NCBI RefSeq assembly: GCF_040783975.1
Contig: NZ_CP160631.1
Coordinates: 1,178,001-1,242,000 of the forward strand
Origin: Pantoea sp. Ep11b
GTDB taxonomy: Bacteria > Pseudomonadota > Gammaproteobacteria > Enterobacterales > Enterobacteriaceae
Length of the DNA stretch: 64,000 bases
Reading direction: 5' to 3'
The notes beneath the pieces are model-generated. The model was not told the DNA's origin, did no database searches, and worked only from the letters and a program-made list of their open reading frames with translations. Shown here in pieces: positions 1-9,210 of this stretch; within the stretch, counting starts at the first letter, position 1; every line of letters starts with the position of its first letter. The position numbers and the translations under genes are program-made.

Positions 1-1
1 G

Positions 2-2638
2 ACCGGTGACATGACCACCGAAGATTATCTGGTGGTGAAATCCCGTGAGGGGCTGGAAGAGCGTCTGGTGTTCCTGTTCCCGGATGAAGCCGAGCGGGCG
101 GCAAAACGGCCGGAGTATGATGAACGTCTGGAGGTTGAGCTTAACGTTATCAACCAGATGGGATTCCCGGGCTACTTCCTGATCGTGATGGAGTTTATCC
201 AGTGGTCGAAGGATAACGGCGTGCCGGTCGGCCCGGGCCGTGGTTCCGGTGCCGGTTCGCTGGTGGCCTATGCGCTGAAAATTACCGATATCGATCCGCT
301 GGAATTTGACCTGCTGTTTGAACGTTTCCTGAACCCGGAACGTGTGTCGATGCCCGACTTCGACGTCGACTTCTGTATGGAGAAGCGCGATCAGGTCATT
401 GAGCACGTCGCCGATATGTACGGACGTGAAGCGGTTTCTCAGATCATCACCTTCGGCACCATGGCGGCGAAAGCGGTTATCCGCGACGTCGGCCGCGTGC
501 TGGGTCATCCCTACGGCTTTGTGGATCGCATCTCAAAGCTGATCCCGCCCGATCCCGGCATGACGCTGGAAAAAGCCTTTATTGCGGAACCACAGCTGCC
601 TGCGATGTATGACGCAGACGAAGAGGTGAAGGCGCTGATCGACATGGCGCGCAAGCTGGAAGGGGTCACGCGCAACGCCGGTAAACATGCGGGCGGCGTG
701 GTGATTGCGCCCACAAAGATTACCGATTTTGCGCCGCTCTACTGCGATGAGCACGGCCAGTTCCCGGTCACCCAGTTCGATAAAAACGATGTGGAATATG
801 CCGGCCTCGTGAAGTTCGACTTCCTGGGGCTGCGTACGCTGACCATCATCGACTGGGCGCTGAAGATGATCAACCCGCGCCGGGAAAAGCAGGGGCTGGA
901 GCCGATCGATATCGCCTCTATCCCACTGGATGATAAGAAAAGTTTCGATATGCTGCAGCGCTCGGAAACCACGGCGGTATTCCAGCTTGAATCGCGCGGC
1001 ATGAAAGATCTGATCAAGCGTCTGAAGCCCGACTGCTTCGAAGATATGATCGCACTGGTGGCGCTCTTCCGTCCTGGGCCGCTGCAGTCCGGCATGGTAG
1101 ATAACTTTATCGACCGTAAGCATGGCCGGGAAGCGATCTCCTATCCCGATATCCAGTGGCAGCATGAAAGCCTGAAACCGGTTCTGGAACCGACCTACGG
1201 CATCATCCTCTATCAGGAACAGGTGATGCAGATCGCGCAGGTGCTCTCCGGCTATACCCTGGGCGGCGCAGATATGCTGCGTCGCGCTATGGGTAAAAAG
1301 AAACCCGAAGAGATGGCCAAGCAGCGATCGGTGTTCCGCGACGGTGCCGAACGTATGGGCATCGACGGCGAACTGTCGATGAAGATCTTCGATCTGGTAG
1401 AAAAATTTGCAGGCTATGGCTTTAACAAGTCACACTCTGCAGCTTACGCCCTGGTCTCCTATCAGACGCTGTGGCTGAAAGCGCACTATCCGGCCGAGTT
1501 CATGGCTGCCGTGATGACCGCCGATATGGACAACACCGAGAAAGTGGTCGGGCTGGTGGATGAGTGCTGGCGCATGGGGCTGAAGGTCCTGCCGCCCGAT
1601 ATCAACTCCGGTCTTTACCCTTTCCATGTCAATGACGCGGGCGAAATCGTTTACGGCATCGGCGCGATTAAAGGCGTGGGTGAGGGGCCGATTGAAGCGA
1701 TCATCGACGCACGAAACGAAGGCGGCTACTTCCGGGAGCTGTTTGATCTCTGCGCCCGCACCGACACCAAAAAGATTAACCGCCGGGTGATGGAAAAACT
1801 GATTATGTCCGGGGCCTTTGACCGCCTCGGACCGCACCGCGCGGCGCTGATGAGTTCACTCGGTGACGCGCTGAAAGCGGCCGATCAGCACGCGAAAGCG
1901 GAAGCGATTGGTCAGGCGGACATGTTTGGCGTGCTGGCCGAAGAGCCGGAGCAGATCGAGAAATCCTACGCCAGCGTGACGCCGTGGCCCGAACAGGTGC
2001 AGCTGGATGGTGAACGGGAAACGCTGGGGCTCTATCTTACCGGCCACCCGATCAACCAGTATCTGAAAGAAATTGAGCGTTACGTTGGCGGGGTGCGGCT
2101 GAAAGATATGCATCCTACCGATCGGGGTAAAATTACCGTGGCGGCCGGTCTGGTGATCGCGGCGCGGGTAATGGTGACCAAACGCGGCAACCGAATTGGT
2201 ATCTGTACTCTGGACGATCGTTCCGGTCGTCTTGAGGTGATGTTATTTACCGATGCGTTAGATAAATACCAGCAGCTGCTGGAGAAAGACCGAATCCTGA
2301 TCGTCAGCGGACAGGTCAGCTTTGATGACTTCAGTGGTGGCCTTAAAATGACCGCCCGGGAAGTCATGGACATCGACGAAGCGCGCGAAAAATACGCGCG
2401 CGGACTTGCTATCTCGCTGACGGACAGGCAAATTGATGACCAGCTATTAAACCGACTCCGTCAGTCCCTGGAACCTCATCGATCAGGGACTATTCCGGTG
2501 CATCTCTATTATCAGAGAGCCGACGCGCGAGCGAAGCTGCGCTTTGGTGCAGCGTGGCGAATTTCGCCCAGCGATCGTTTACTTAACGATTTGCGCTCGC
2601 TGATTGGATCGGAGCAGGTGGAACTGGAGTTTGACTAG
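2..2638 (+). CDS. dnaE: DNA polymerase III alpha subunit (5'-truncated by window edge)
   Basis: This is the catalytic subunit of the replicative polymerase, which extends DNA in the pol III core together with the epsilon (dnaQ) and theta subunits. The frame is open to the window edge. About 285 N-terminal residues (the PHP domain and start of the polymerase palm) are missing compared with the usual 1160 aa, so the ATG at position 11 is internal. The visible part starts in the palm and contains the PDFDVDF catalytic aspartate motif at nucleotides about 350-370, then the fingers, the helix-hairpin-helix region, the OB domain ([11 protein letters not shown]) and the C-terminal tau-binding tail ending VELEFD. 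Near-identity to the E. coli protein was judged from memory. accA follows after 12 nt and is probably in the same transcript. Confidence 0.98.
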   Translation, partial: TGDMTTEDYLVVKSREGLEERLVFLFPDEAERAAKRPEYDERLEVELNVINQMGFPGYFLIVMEFIQWSKDNGVPVGPGRGSGAGSLVAYALKITDIDPLEFDLLFERFLNPERVSMPDFDVDFCMEKRDQVIEHVADMYGREAVSQIITFGTMAAKAVIRDVGRVLGHPYGFVDRISKLIPPDPGMTLEKAFIAEPQLPAMYDADEEVKALIDMARKLEGVTRNAGKHAGGVVIAPTKITDFAPLYCDEHGQFPVTQFDKNDVEYAGLVKFDFLGLRTLTIIDWALKMINPRREKQGLEPIDIASIPLDDKKSFDMLQRSETTAVFQLESRGMKDLIKRLKPDCFEDMIALVALFRPGPLQSGMVDNFIDRKHGREAISYPDIQWQHESLKPVLEPTYGIILYQEQVMQIAQVLSGYTLGGADMLRRAMGKKKPEEMAKQRSVFRDGAERMGIDGELSMKIFDLVEKFAGYGFNKSHSAAYALVSYQTLWLKAHYPAEFMAAVMTADMDNTEKVVGLVDECWRMGLKVLPPDINSGLYPFHVNDAGEIVYGIGAIKGVGEGPIEAIIDARNEGGYFRELFDLCARTDTKKINRRVMEKLIMSGAFDRLGPHRAALMSSLGDALKAADQHAKAEAIGQADMFGVLAEEPEQIEKSYASVTPWPEQVQLDGERETLGLYLTGHPINQYLKEIERYVGGVRLKDMHPTDRGKITVAAGLVIAARVMVTKRGNRIGICTLDDRSGRLEVMLFTDALDKYQQLLEKDRILIVSGQVSFDDFSGGLKMTAREVMDIDEAREKYARGLAISLTDRQIDDQLLNRLRQSLEPHRSGTIPVHLYYQRADARAKLRFGAAWRISPSDRLLNDLRSLIGSEQVELEFD

Positions 2639-2650
2639 AACAGGAACATT

Positions 2651-3607
2651 ATGAGTCTTAATTACCTGGATTTTGAACAGCCAATTGCAGAACTGGAAGC
2701 GAAGATCGATTCGCTGACGTCGATTGGTCGTCAGGATGATAAACACGTTAATCTGGATGAAGAAGTTCAGCGTCTGCGCGAGAAAAGCGTTGAGCTGACC
2801 CGTAAAATCTTCGCCGATTTAGGCGCATGGCAGATCGCTCAACTGGCGCGCCACCCTCTGCGTCCTTATACCTTTGACTACGTCCGCAATGCGTTTGACG
2901 ATTTCGATGAGCTGGCGGGCGACCGCGCTTATGCGGATGACAAAGCGATTGTGGGCGGCATTGCGCGTCTTGATGGCCGTCCGGTGATGATCATCGGCCA
3001 CCAGAAAGGGCGCGAAACCAAAGAGAAAATTCGCCGCAACTTCGGCATGCCGGCACCGGAAGGCTATCGCAAAGCGCTGCGCCTGATGGAGATGGCTGAG
3101 CGTTTTAAAATGCCGGTGATCACCTTTATCGACACCCCAGGCGCCTATCCGGGCGTGGGTGCGGAAGAGCGTGGACAGTCTGAAGCGATTGCCCGCAACC
3201 TGCGTGAAATGTCTGGCCTGAAAGTGCCGGTGATCTGTACGGTCATCGGTGAGGGCGGTTCAGGCGGTGCGCTGGCGATCGGCGTGGGCGATAAAGTGAA
3301 TATGCTGCAGTACAGCACCTATTCCGTTATCTCGCCGGAGGGCTGTGCCTCAATTCTGTGGAAGAGCGCGGATAAAGCGCCGCTGGCCGCTGAAGCGATG
3401 GGCATCACCGCTAACCGTCTGAAAGAGCTGAAGCTGATTGACGCCGTGATCCCTGAGCCTCTGGGTGGCGCGCACCGTCGTCCGGTCGATATGGCGCAGT
3501 CGCTGAAACAGCAGCTGCTGGCCGATCTGGCCGAACTCGACGAACTCAGCACGGAAGAGCTGCTGGATCGTCGTTATCAGCGCCTGATGAGCTACGGCTA
3601 CGCCTGA
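2651..3607 (+). CDS. accA: acetyl-CoA carboxylase carboxyltransferase subunit alpha
   Basis: AccA forms an alpha2-beta2 complex with AccD that transfers the carboxyl group from biotin on AccB to acetyl-CoA, giving malonyl-CoA, the committed step of fatty acid synthesis. The 318 aa length is standard. An N-terminal helical segment (residues 1-60) precedes the crotonase-like carboxyltransferase fold, which has the oxyanion-hole glycine-rich [12 protein letters not shown] segment near residue 200. The ATG follows an AGGA Shine-Dalgarno 6 nt upstream. It sits directly behind dnaE, as in other enterobacteria, and is followed by a strong intrinsic terminator. Confidence 0.98.
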   Translation: MSLNYLDFEQPIAELEAKIDSLTSIGRQDDKHVNLDEEVQRLREKSVELTRKIFADLGAWQIAQLARHPLRPYTFDYVRNAFDDFDELAGDRAYADDKAIVGGIARLDGRPVMIIGHQKGRETKEKIRRNFGMPAPEGYRKALRLMEMAERFKMPVITFIDTPGAYPGVGAEERGQSEAIARNLREMSGLKVPVICTVIGEGGSGGALAIGVGDKVNMLQYSTYSVISPEGCASILWKSADKAPLAAEAMGITANRLKELKLIDAVIPEPLGGAHRRPVDMAQSLKQQLLADLAELDELSTEELLDRRYQRLMSYGYA

Positions 3608-3622
3608 TTCATCCTCCTCGAT

Positions 3623-3650
3623 AAAAGCGGACTCCGGTCCGCTTTTTTTA
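3623..3650 (+). terminator. intrinsic terminator after accA
   Basis: A perfect 10-bp stem (AAAAGCGGAC / GTCCGCTTTT, 3623-3632 with 3637-3646) has a 4-nt TCCG loop and runs into a T tract. It ends the dnaE-accA transcript before ldcC. Confidence 0.9.
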
Positions 3651-3773
3651 TGCCCCTGGTTTAGCACCAGACTCAGCCCCGCTTTTTCAGCGCCATCCGA
3701 TCGCCCTCTGGCTACACCTTCCGCGGGTTAGCGGTTATGCTTGATCGGTTCCATCACAATCAGGGAGAGGGTT

Positions 3774-5924
3774 TTGAATATTCTGGCGATCATGGGCGCG
3801 CACGGCGTGTTTTATAAAGATGAACCGTTACGCGAACTCGACGCGGCGTTAAATCTGCAAGGCTTCCAGCTGCTTTATCCAAAGAACAGTGACGACCTGC
3901 TGAAACTGATCGAGCACAATCCGCGTATCAATGGCGTTATCTTCGACTGGGATGCGCACAACAGCCCGGAACTGTGCGGCGAGATCAATCAGCTCAACGA
4001 ATACCTGCCACTTTATGCATTTATCAACACCCACTCGCAGATGGATATCAGTATCAATGAGATCCGTATGCCGCTGCACTTCTTCGAATATGCGCTGAAT
4101 GCCGCCGACGATATCGCGCTGCATATCCGGCAATATACGGATGATTACATCGAACACATTACGCCACCGCTGACCCGGGCGCTGTTCACCTACGTGAAAG
4201 AGGGGAAGTATACCTTCTGCACGCCGGGGCATATGGCGGGCACCGCCTTTCAGAAGAGCCCGGTTGGCTGTCTGTTCTACGATTTCTTCGGGGCGAACAC
4301 CCTGAAGTCGGACATCTCCATTTCCGTCACCGAGCTCGGTTCGCTGCTGGATCACACCGGCCCGCATCTGGAAGCCGAAGAGTATATCGCCCGCACCTTT
4401 GGTGCGGAGCAGAGCTACATGGTGACCAACGGCACCTCCACGTCGAACAAGATCGTCGGGATGTATGCCGCCTCTGCCGGCAGCACGGTGCTGATCGACC
4501 GCAACTGCCACAAGTCGCTGACCCACTTGCTGATGATGAGCGATCTGATTCCCATCTGGCTGAAACCGACCCGTAATGCGCTGGGGATCCTGGGTGGCAT
4601 TCCGAAGCAGGAGTTCACCCGTGAGAGCATCGCCGGAAAAGTGGCCGTCACCGATCGCGCCAGCTGGCCGGTGCATGCGGTAATCACTAACTCGACCTAT
4701 GACGGGCTGCTCTATAACACGCAGTACATCAAAGAGACGCTGGATGTGCCGTCGATTCATTTCGATTCGGCCTGGGTGCCTTACACCAATTTTCATCCGA
4801 TCTATGCCGGTAAAAGCGGCATGAGCGGCGAGCGTATTCCGGGCAAAGTGGTCTATGAAACGCAGTCCACCCATAAACTGCTGGCTGCGTTTTCACAGGC
4901 TTCACTGATTCACATTAAAGGCGACTACGACGAACAGACCTTTAACGAAGCCTATATGATGCACACCACCACCTCGCCCAATTACGCCATCGTCTCGTCG
5001 ATTGAAACGGCCGCCGCGATGCTGCGTGGCAATCCCGGCAGGCGGCTGATCAATCGCTCAGTGGAGCGCGCGCTGCACTTCCGTCGTGAGATCCAGCGTC
5101 TGCGCGAAGAGTCCGACAGCTGGTTCTTCGATATCTGGCAACCGGAAGAGATCGATGAAGCACAGTGCTGGCCGATCCAGCCGGGCGACGAAGCGTGGCA
5201 CGGCTTCACACAGGCCGATCGCGATCATATGTACCTCGATCCGATCAAGGTGACGATCCTGACACCGGGCATGAGCGAGCTGGGAGAGATGGCGGAAGAG
5301 GGGATCCCGGCGGCGCTGGTGGCGAAGTTCCTCGACGAGCGCGGCATCGTGGTGGAGAAGACCGGCCCCTATAACCTGCTGTTCCTGTTCAGCATCGGCA
5401 TTGATAAAACCAAGGCGATGAGCGTGCTGCGTGGCCTGACCGAGTTCAAACGTGCCTACGATCTCAATCTGCGGGTCAAAAACATGCTGCCGGATCTCTA
5501 CGCGGAAGATCCCGATTTCTATCGCAACATGCGGATTCAGACGCTGGCGCAGGGGATCCATCAGCTGATCCGCCATCACGATCTGCCACGGCTGATGCTG
5601 CAGGCGTTTGATGTACTGCCTGAAATGAAGATGACGCCTCACCAGGCCTTCCAGCAGCAGGTCAGAGGCAATATTGAAACGGTGGATCTCAGCGAGCTGG
5701 TGGGCCGGGTGTCCGCCAACATGATTCTGCCTTACCCGCCGGGCGTGCCGCTGGTGATGCCGGGAGAGATGATCACCGAAAAAAGCCGCGCGGTGCTCGA
5801 TTTTCTGCTGATGCTGTGCAGCATCGGCCGACATTATCCCGGCTTCGAAACCGATATTCATGGCGCGACCCTGACAGAAGAGGGCGAATATCGCGTCCGT
5901 GTGCTGAAAAACATTCCCGAATAA
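3774..5924 (+). CDS. ldcC: lysine decarboxylase, constitutive type (TTG start)
   Basis: This PLP-dependent fold-type I enzyme decarboxylates lysine to cadaverine in the cytoplasm and belongs to the LdcC/CadA family. The N-terminal wing domain (residues 1-130) has the conserved start NILAIMGAHGVFYKDEP. The PLP lysine lies in the STHKLLA motif (Lys368, codon 4875-4877), and the C-terminal domain ends with VRVLKNIPE. The start is placed at a TTG with an excellent GGAGAGG Shine-Dalgarno at 3764-3770. This gives 716 aa, matching the family length, whereas the longer frame from 3741 adds 11 residues with no counterpart in the family. LdcC is preferred over CadA because of its position between accA and yaeR and the absence of cadB/cadC. 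Confidence 0.95.
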   Translation: MNILAIMGAHGVFYKDEPLRELDAALNLQGFQLLYPKNSDDLLKLIEHNPRINGVIFDWDAHNSPELCGEINQLNEYLPLYAFINTHSQMDISINEIRMPLHFFEYALNAADDIALHIRQYTDDYIEHITPPLTRALFTYVKEGKYTFCTPGHMAGTAFQKSPVGCLFYDFFGANTLKSDISISVTELGSLLDHTGPHLEAEEYIARTFGAEQSYMVTNGTSTSNKIVGMYAASAGSTVLIDRNCHKSLTHLLMMSDLIPIWLKPTRNALGILGGIPKQEFTRESIAGKVAVTDRASWPVHAVITNSTYDGLLYNTQYIKETLDVPSIHFDSAWVPYTNFHPIYAGKSGMSGERIPGKVVYETQSTHKLLAAFSQASLIHIKGDYDEQTFNEAYMMHTTTSPNYAIVSSIETAAAMLRGNPGRRLINRSVERALHFRREIQRLREESDSWFFDIWQPEEIDEAQCWPIQPGDEAWHGFTQADRDHMYLDPIKVTILTPGMSELGEMAEEGIPAALVAKFLDERGIVVEKTGPYNLLFLFSIGIDKTKAMSVLRGLTEFKRAYDLNLRVKNMLPDLYAEDPDFYRNMRIQTLAQGIHQLIRHHDLPRLMLQAFDVLPEMKMTPHQAFQQQVRGNIETVDLSELVGRVSANMILPYPPGVPLVMPGEMITEKSRAVLDFLLMLCSIGRHYPGFETDIHGATLTEEGEYRVRVLKNIPE

Positions 5925-5943
5925 CCCTCAGATGACCTTCAGC

Positions 5944-5969
5944 GGCAGGCGGTCTGCGGACCGCCTGCC
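5944..5969. terminator. perfect hairpin between ldcC and yaeR, no T tract
   Basis: An 11-bp perfect stem (GGCAGGCGGTC / GACCGCCTGCC) with a TGCG loop lies 20 nt after the ldcC stop. No run of T follows on either strand, so it may act as a weak terminator or as an RNA stabilising or processing element. Confidence 0.5.
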
Positions 5970-5987
5970 CGTATCAGGATATTAATC

Positions 5988-6377
5988 ATGTTGCAGTTAA
6001 CCGCTATTCACCACATCGCCATCATCGCCTCCGACTACGCGCGCAGCAAAGCCTTCTATTGTGACGTGCTGGGATTTCGTCTGATGGGCGAACATTACCG
6101 CGAAGCGCGCGACTCCTGGAAGGGCGATCTGGCCCTGCAGGAACGCTATACCATTGAGCTGTTCTCGTTTCCTGAGCCCCCGGCCCGCGTCTCGCATCCT
6201 GAAGCGTGCGGGCTGCGGCACCTGGCCTTTACCGTGCCGGATGTCGCCGCCGCCGTTGCAGCCTTGGCCGATAAAGGGGTGATCTGCGAACCGATCCGCA
6301 TCGACGAACTGACGGGAAAACCCTGCACATTCTTCGCCGATCCGGACGGTTTGCCGCTGGAGCTTTATCAGGCGTAA
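5988..6377 (+). CDS. yaeR: VOC-family (glyoxalase I-like) protein YaeR
   Basis: This 129-aa single-domain vicinal oxygen chelate protein closely resembles E. coli YaeR. It starts LTAIHHIAIIASDY and ends with the metal-ligand glutamate segment GLPLELY. The conserved His near residue 8, the HLAF histidine and the C-terminal Glu could form a metal site, as is typical of the fold. No substrate is established for the family member, so glyoxalase activity is only suggested. The gene is flanked on both sides by perfect hairpins without T tracts. Confidence 0.93.
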   Translation: MLQLTAIHHIAIIASDYARSKAFYCDVLGFRLMGEHYREARDSWKGDLALQERYTIELFSFPEPPARVSHPEACGLRHLAFTVPDVAAAVAALADKGVICEPIRIDELTGKPCTFFADPDGLPLELYQA

Positions 6378-6391
6378 AATAGCGCGCTCAG

Positions 6392-6412
6392 CGGGCCACA
6401 TCCGGTGGCCCG
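6392..6412. terminator. hairpin between yaeR and tilS
   Basis: An 8-bp perfect stem (CGGGCCAC / GTGGCCCG) with a 5-nt ATCCG loop lies 14 nt after the yaeR stop. There is no downstream T run, so terminator function is uncertain. Confidence 0.4.
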
Positions 6413-6429
6413 ATCGTCTGGATTCTGTT

Positions 6430-7746
6430 ATGTCTGCTCCCGCTTTTGACGCCCTGTTGCCATCCGATGCCGCACTGGTGGTCGCGTTCAGCGGTGGACT
6501 CGACTCCACCGTGCTGCTGCACCAGCTGCGCGCCTGGCAGCAGCAGCATCCTCAGTCGTCTCTGCGGGCACTGCATGTGCATCATGGGTTAAGCCCGAAT
6601 GCCGATCGCTGGGCGGCCCACTGTCAGGCGCGATGTGCGGAGTGGCAGCTAACGTGTGAGATCCTGCGCGTCAGCGTGGATGGCCGCGAGAATGGCATCG
6701 AAGCGGCGGCCCGCACTGCACGCTATCAGGCGCTGAGTGCGGCGCTGCAGCCGGGCGAGATATTACTCACCGCCCAGCATCTTGATGACCAGTGTGAAAC
6801 CTTTCTGCTGGCGCTGAAACGTGGCAGCGGACCGGCGGGGCTGGCGGCCATGCCTGCGGTGCGCATGCTGGGTGCCCATCCGCTGGTGCGTCCGCTGCTC
6901 AATCAGTCGCGACAGGCGCTTGAAGCCTACGCCGACCGGCATCAGCTGGTCTGGATCGAGGATGAGAGCAATCAGGATCTCCGCTACGACCGTAACTTCC
7001 TGCGCCAGCAACTGCTGCCTGCACTTTATCAGCGCTGGCCGCATTTTGCTGAAGCCACGGCCCGCAGTGCGGCGTTGTGCAGTGAGCAGGAGCAGTTACT
7101 GGATGAGCTGCTGGCCGACGCGCTTTCCGGGCTAATCCAGCCAGACGGCAGTCTCTGTTTTACGCCGCTGCTGCGCATGAGTGAGCCGCGGGCGAATGCG
7201 CTATTACGCCGCTGGATCGCCGGGCAGGGCGGGGTGATGCCGTCCCGCGCTGCGCTGAAACGTATTCATGAGGAAGTGATGGCGAGCCGGGAAGATGCCC
7301 AGCCGCGGCTGCGACTGGGTCAGGCTGAAGTGCGGCGTTATCGCCAGCAGCTTTACTGGCTGCCGCTGCAGGCGTCACTGCGCGACCGCGTGCTGGCATG
7401 GCCCGATCTCAGCCAGCCGCTGACGTTACCGCAGCACCTCGGTTCGCTGCGCGCAAGCCAGGGAGCGGGCCAGTTGCGCCTTCCCCGGCCGGATGAGCAG
7501 GTCAGCGTGCGGTTTCATGCCCGCGGCCACATCCATCTGGCGGGACGCCAGGGCGGCAGGGAGATGAAAAAGGTGTGGCAGGCGTTACAGGTACCGCCGT
7601 GGCAGCGCGACCGGTTGCCATTAATTTTTTACAATCAGACGCTGGTCGCTGCCCCGGGCCTGTTCGTTACCCGGGATGGCGCGGCCACCGATGCGCCGGG
7701 CTGGCAGGTCGTGTGGAATCGGTCATCCGGTTCAGGAGAAGCGTAA
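6430..7746 (+). CDS. tilS: tRNA(Ile)-lysidine synthetase
   Basis: TilS attaches lysine to C34 of tRNA-Ile(CAU), converting its codon specificity from AUG to AUA, and is an essential enzyme. The ATP pyrophosphatase P-loop SGGLDS lies at residues 21-26. The N-type ATPase domain spans about 1-215 and is followed by the TilS substrate-binding and C-terminal domains (to 438 aa, the usual length). The stop codon overlaps the start of the following cytochrome c gene (TAATG), which suggests translational coupling. Confidence 0.97.
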   Translation: MSAPAFDALLPSDAALVVAFSGGLDSTVLLHQLRAWQQQHPQSSLRALHVHHGLSPNADRWAAHCQARCAEWQLTCEILRVSVDGRENGIEAAARTARYQALSAALQPGEILLTAQHLDDQCETFLLALKRGSGPAGLAAMPAVRMLGAHPLVRPLLNQSRQALEAYADRHQLVWIEDESNQDLRYDRNFLRQQLLPALYQRWPHFAEATARSAALCSEQEQLLDELLADALSGLIQPDGSLCFTPLLRMSEPRANALLRRWIAGQGGVMPSRAALKRIHEEVMASREDAQPRLRLGQAEVRRYRQQLYWLPLQASLRDRVLAWPDLSQPLTLPQHLGSLRASQGAGQLRLPRPDEQVSVRFHARGHIHLAGRQGGREMKKVWQALQVPPWQRDRLPLIFYNQTLVAAPGLFVTRDGAATDAPGWQVVWNRSSGSGEA

Positions 7747-8060
7747 TGAAACAGTGGCTTATTGTCTCTCTGGTCGCCATCACCCTGCCGGTGTGGGCGG
7801 CGGGTGACGCTCAACGCGGCGCAGAGAAAGCGGGCAGTTGCCTGGCCTGTCATGGCGCACAAGGAAAAGCCGCAGCGCCGATCTATCCGAATCTGGCCGG
7901 GCAGAATGTTGCCTATCTGGAGCTGGCGCTGCAGGCCTACAAAAAGGGCGAACGCAGTGGCGGCCAGGCGGAGGTGATGAAAGCGTTTGTGGCGGGATTA
8001 AGCGACAGCGATATGGCGGATCTGGCGGCGTACTACGGTTCGTTACAGCCCGGGGATTAA
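7746..8060 (+). CDS. small periplasmic class I c-type cytochrome
   Basis: This 104-aa protein has a cleavable signal peptide (about residues 1-18, ending PVWA), a single haem c attachment motif CLACH at residues 32-36 and a probable axial Met78, resembling cytochrome c553 or one half of c4. It would act as a soluble periplasmic electron carrier after haem attachment by the Ccm system. The ATG overlaps the tilS stop by one base and is preceded by GGAGAA. A longer in-frame reading from 7575 lies inside tilS and was rejected. I know of no E. coli counterpart at this locus. The redox partner cannot be seen in the window. Confidence 0.9.
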   Translation: MKQWLIVSLVAITLPVWAAGDAQRGAEKAGSCLACHGAQGKAAAPIYPNLAGQNVAYLELALQAYKKGERSGGQAEVMKAFVAGLSDSDMADLAAYYGSLQPGD

Positions 8061-8061
8061 C

Positions 8062-8082
8062 CGGGCGGGAAGGTCCCGCCCG
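8062..8082. terminator. hairpin between cytochrome c and rof (convergent)
   Basis: A 9-bp stem (CGGGCGGGA / TCCCGCCCG) with a 3-nt loop starts 1 nt after the cytochrome c stop. It lies between two convergent genes. No strong T run follows, so termination strength is uncertain. Confidence 0.5.
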
Positions 8083-8093
8083 AGGTGCATGGA

Positions 8094-8354
8094 TTACTCG
8101 GCGCTGACAACCACCGTACCCAGCTCGGGGTGGGTGAAGCTGGCGATATGGTCGAGACGTAAATCACGATGCTCACTGGCCAGGTCGATAGAGAGATATT
8201 CGACGTTCTTGCGCGAGAAGATCTCTCTGGCCTTCGCCTTCAGCTGCTCGCCATCTTTCATTTCCAGCGACAGCATCCAGTTGTTCTGGCAGGCGAGCTC
8301 CAGATTATCGTAATCATCGCAATTGATGGGTTGGTACGCTTCATTTATCAACAT
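8094..8354 (-). CDS. rof: Rho-binding antiterminator
   Basis: Rof (YaeO) binds transcription terminator Rho and inhibits its loading on RNA. The 86-aa protein contains the conserved [13 protein letters not shown] segment and the C-terminal [12 protein letters not shown] strand of the Sm-like beta-barrel. The ATG at 8354 overlaps the end of yaeP by 14 nt. A TTG at the next codon is possible, but no closer ATG is in frame. The rof-yaeP pair is as in E. coli. Confidence 0.95.
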   Translation of the reverse strand: MLINEAYQPINCDDYDNLELACQNNWMLSLEMKDGEQLKAKAREIFSRKNVEYLSIDLASEHRDLRLDHIASFTHPELGTVVVSAE

Positions 8355-8541
8355 AGTCGCTCACCAATAAGTTAGCAGCGGCCCAGGCCGCCTGTTCCCT
8401 GACAGAAGAGTTTAGCTCACTATTTGCGGCAATATCATTAAGCGCCTTCAATGCGCAGCCAATCGCATCCGGTATGTAACCTAAATCCCCGCTGCCGATT
8501 TCGGCATATTTCCGGCGAACTAACTCACAATAATTTTGCAC
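8341..8541 (-). CDS. yaeP: UPF0253 family protein YaeP
   Basis: This 66-aa cytoplasmic protein begins [20 protein letters not shown] and ends [10 protein letters not shown], matching E. coli YaeP along its length. It lies upstream of and overlaps rof, so the two are co-transcribed. Its function is unknown. Confidence 0.94.
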   Translation of the reverse strand: MQNYCELVRRKYAEIGSGDLGYIPDAIGCALKALNDIAANSELNSSVREQAAWAAANLLVSDYVDK

Positions 8542-8758
8542 ATGGCCCTCCTCATCAGAGCGTAAATACCCTGGTTAACTGGCGACTATATCATAGCCAT
8601 TCGAAGGAAATCAGCCTGTGTAAAGCAGGAAGCGTGCGCGAATCACTGATAAAGTGACGGATTCCGCAGGCTGAGGTGGAAAGCAGCGAAGCACAAAAGG
8701 TTAAGTTGATGAACAGGTTATCAGAGGTCGATGTTATGAAGCAGTGGGGAGGAGAGCG

Positions 8759-9169
8759 ATGATTATGCTGTCCCGTCTGGTTGAAATCCCGGACAGTGAG
8801 ATTGAGCTGACGGCGATACGCGCGCAGGGTGCGGGCGGACAACATGTTAACAAAGCCAGCACGGCTATCCATCTGCGTTTTGACATTGCTGCCTCTTCGT
8901 TGCCCGCCTTCTATAAAGAGCGGCTGCTCTCCGCGAGCCATCATCTGATTACCGGTGAGGGCGTCGTGGTGATCAAGGCGCAGGAGTATCGCAGTCAGGA
9001 GATGAATCGCGAAGCGGCGCTGCAGCGTCTGGTTAATCTGATCCGCGAGCTCAGTACTGTCGAAAAAGCACGTCGGGCCACGCGGCCGACCCGCGCGTCG
9101 AAAGAGCGTCGTCTGGAAGGCAAAGCGCGTCGCAGCACGACCAAAGCGATGCGCGGCAAAGTGCAATAA
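8759..9169 (+). CDS. arfB: alternative ribosome-rescue factor B (peptidyl-tRNA hydrolase)
   Basis: ArfB (YaeJ) enters stalled ribosomes that lack a stop codon and hydrolyses the peptidyl-tRNA. The catalytic GGQ motif is in GAGGQHVNK near residue 25. The C-terminal basic tail ([15 protein letters not shown] ... KAMRGKVQ) is the part that in the family occupies the empty mRNA channel. The start at 8759 has GGAGG 6 nt upstream and gives 136 aa. The upstream GTG at 8744 would overlap that Shine-Dalgarno. In E. coli yaeQ precedes and nlpE follows this gene; neither is seen here. Confidence 0.95.
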   Translation: MIMLSRLVEIPDSEIELTAIRAQGAGGQHVNKASTAIHLRFDIAASSLPAFYKERLLSASHHLITGEGVVVIKAQEYRSQEMNREAALQRLVNLIRELSTVEKARRATRPTRASKERRLEGKARRSTTKAMRGKVQ

Positions 9170-9172
9170 AAA

Positions 9173-9192
9173 AGGCCCCGCTGGCGGGGCCT
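9173..9192 (-). terminator. intrinsic terminator of proS
   Basis: A 9-bp GC-rich stem (AGGCCCCGC / GCGGGGCCT) is followed by a T run when read on the minus strand (an A run at 9168-9173 on the plus strand). It lies between the convergent arfB and proS genes. Confidence 0.85.
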
Positions 9193-9210
9193 CTGATTAA
9201 CGCGAACCTC

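Noticed and set aside
8744..8758. GTG start for arfB five codons upstream
   Set aside because: The added residues have no counterpart in the family, and the GTG would overlap the Shine-Dalgarno that serves ATG 8759.
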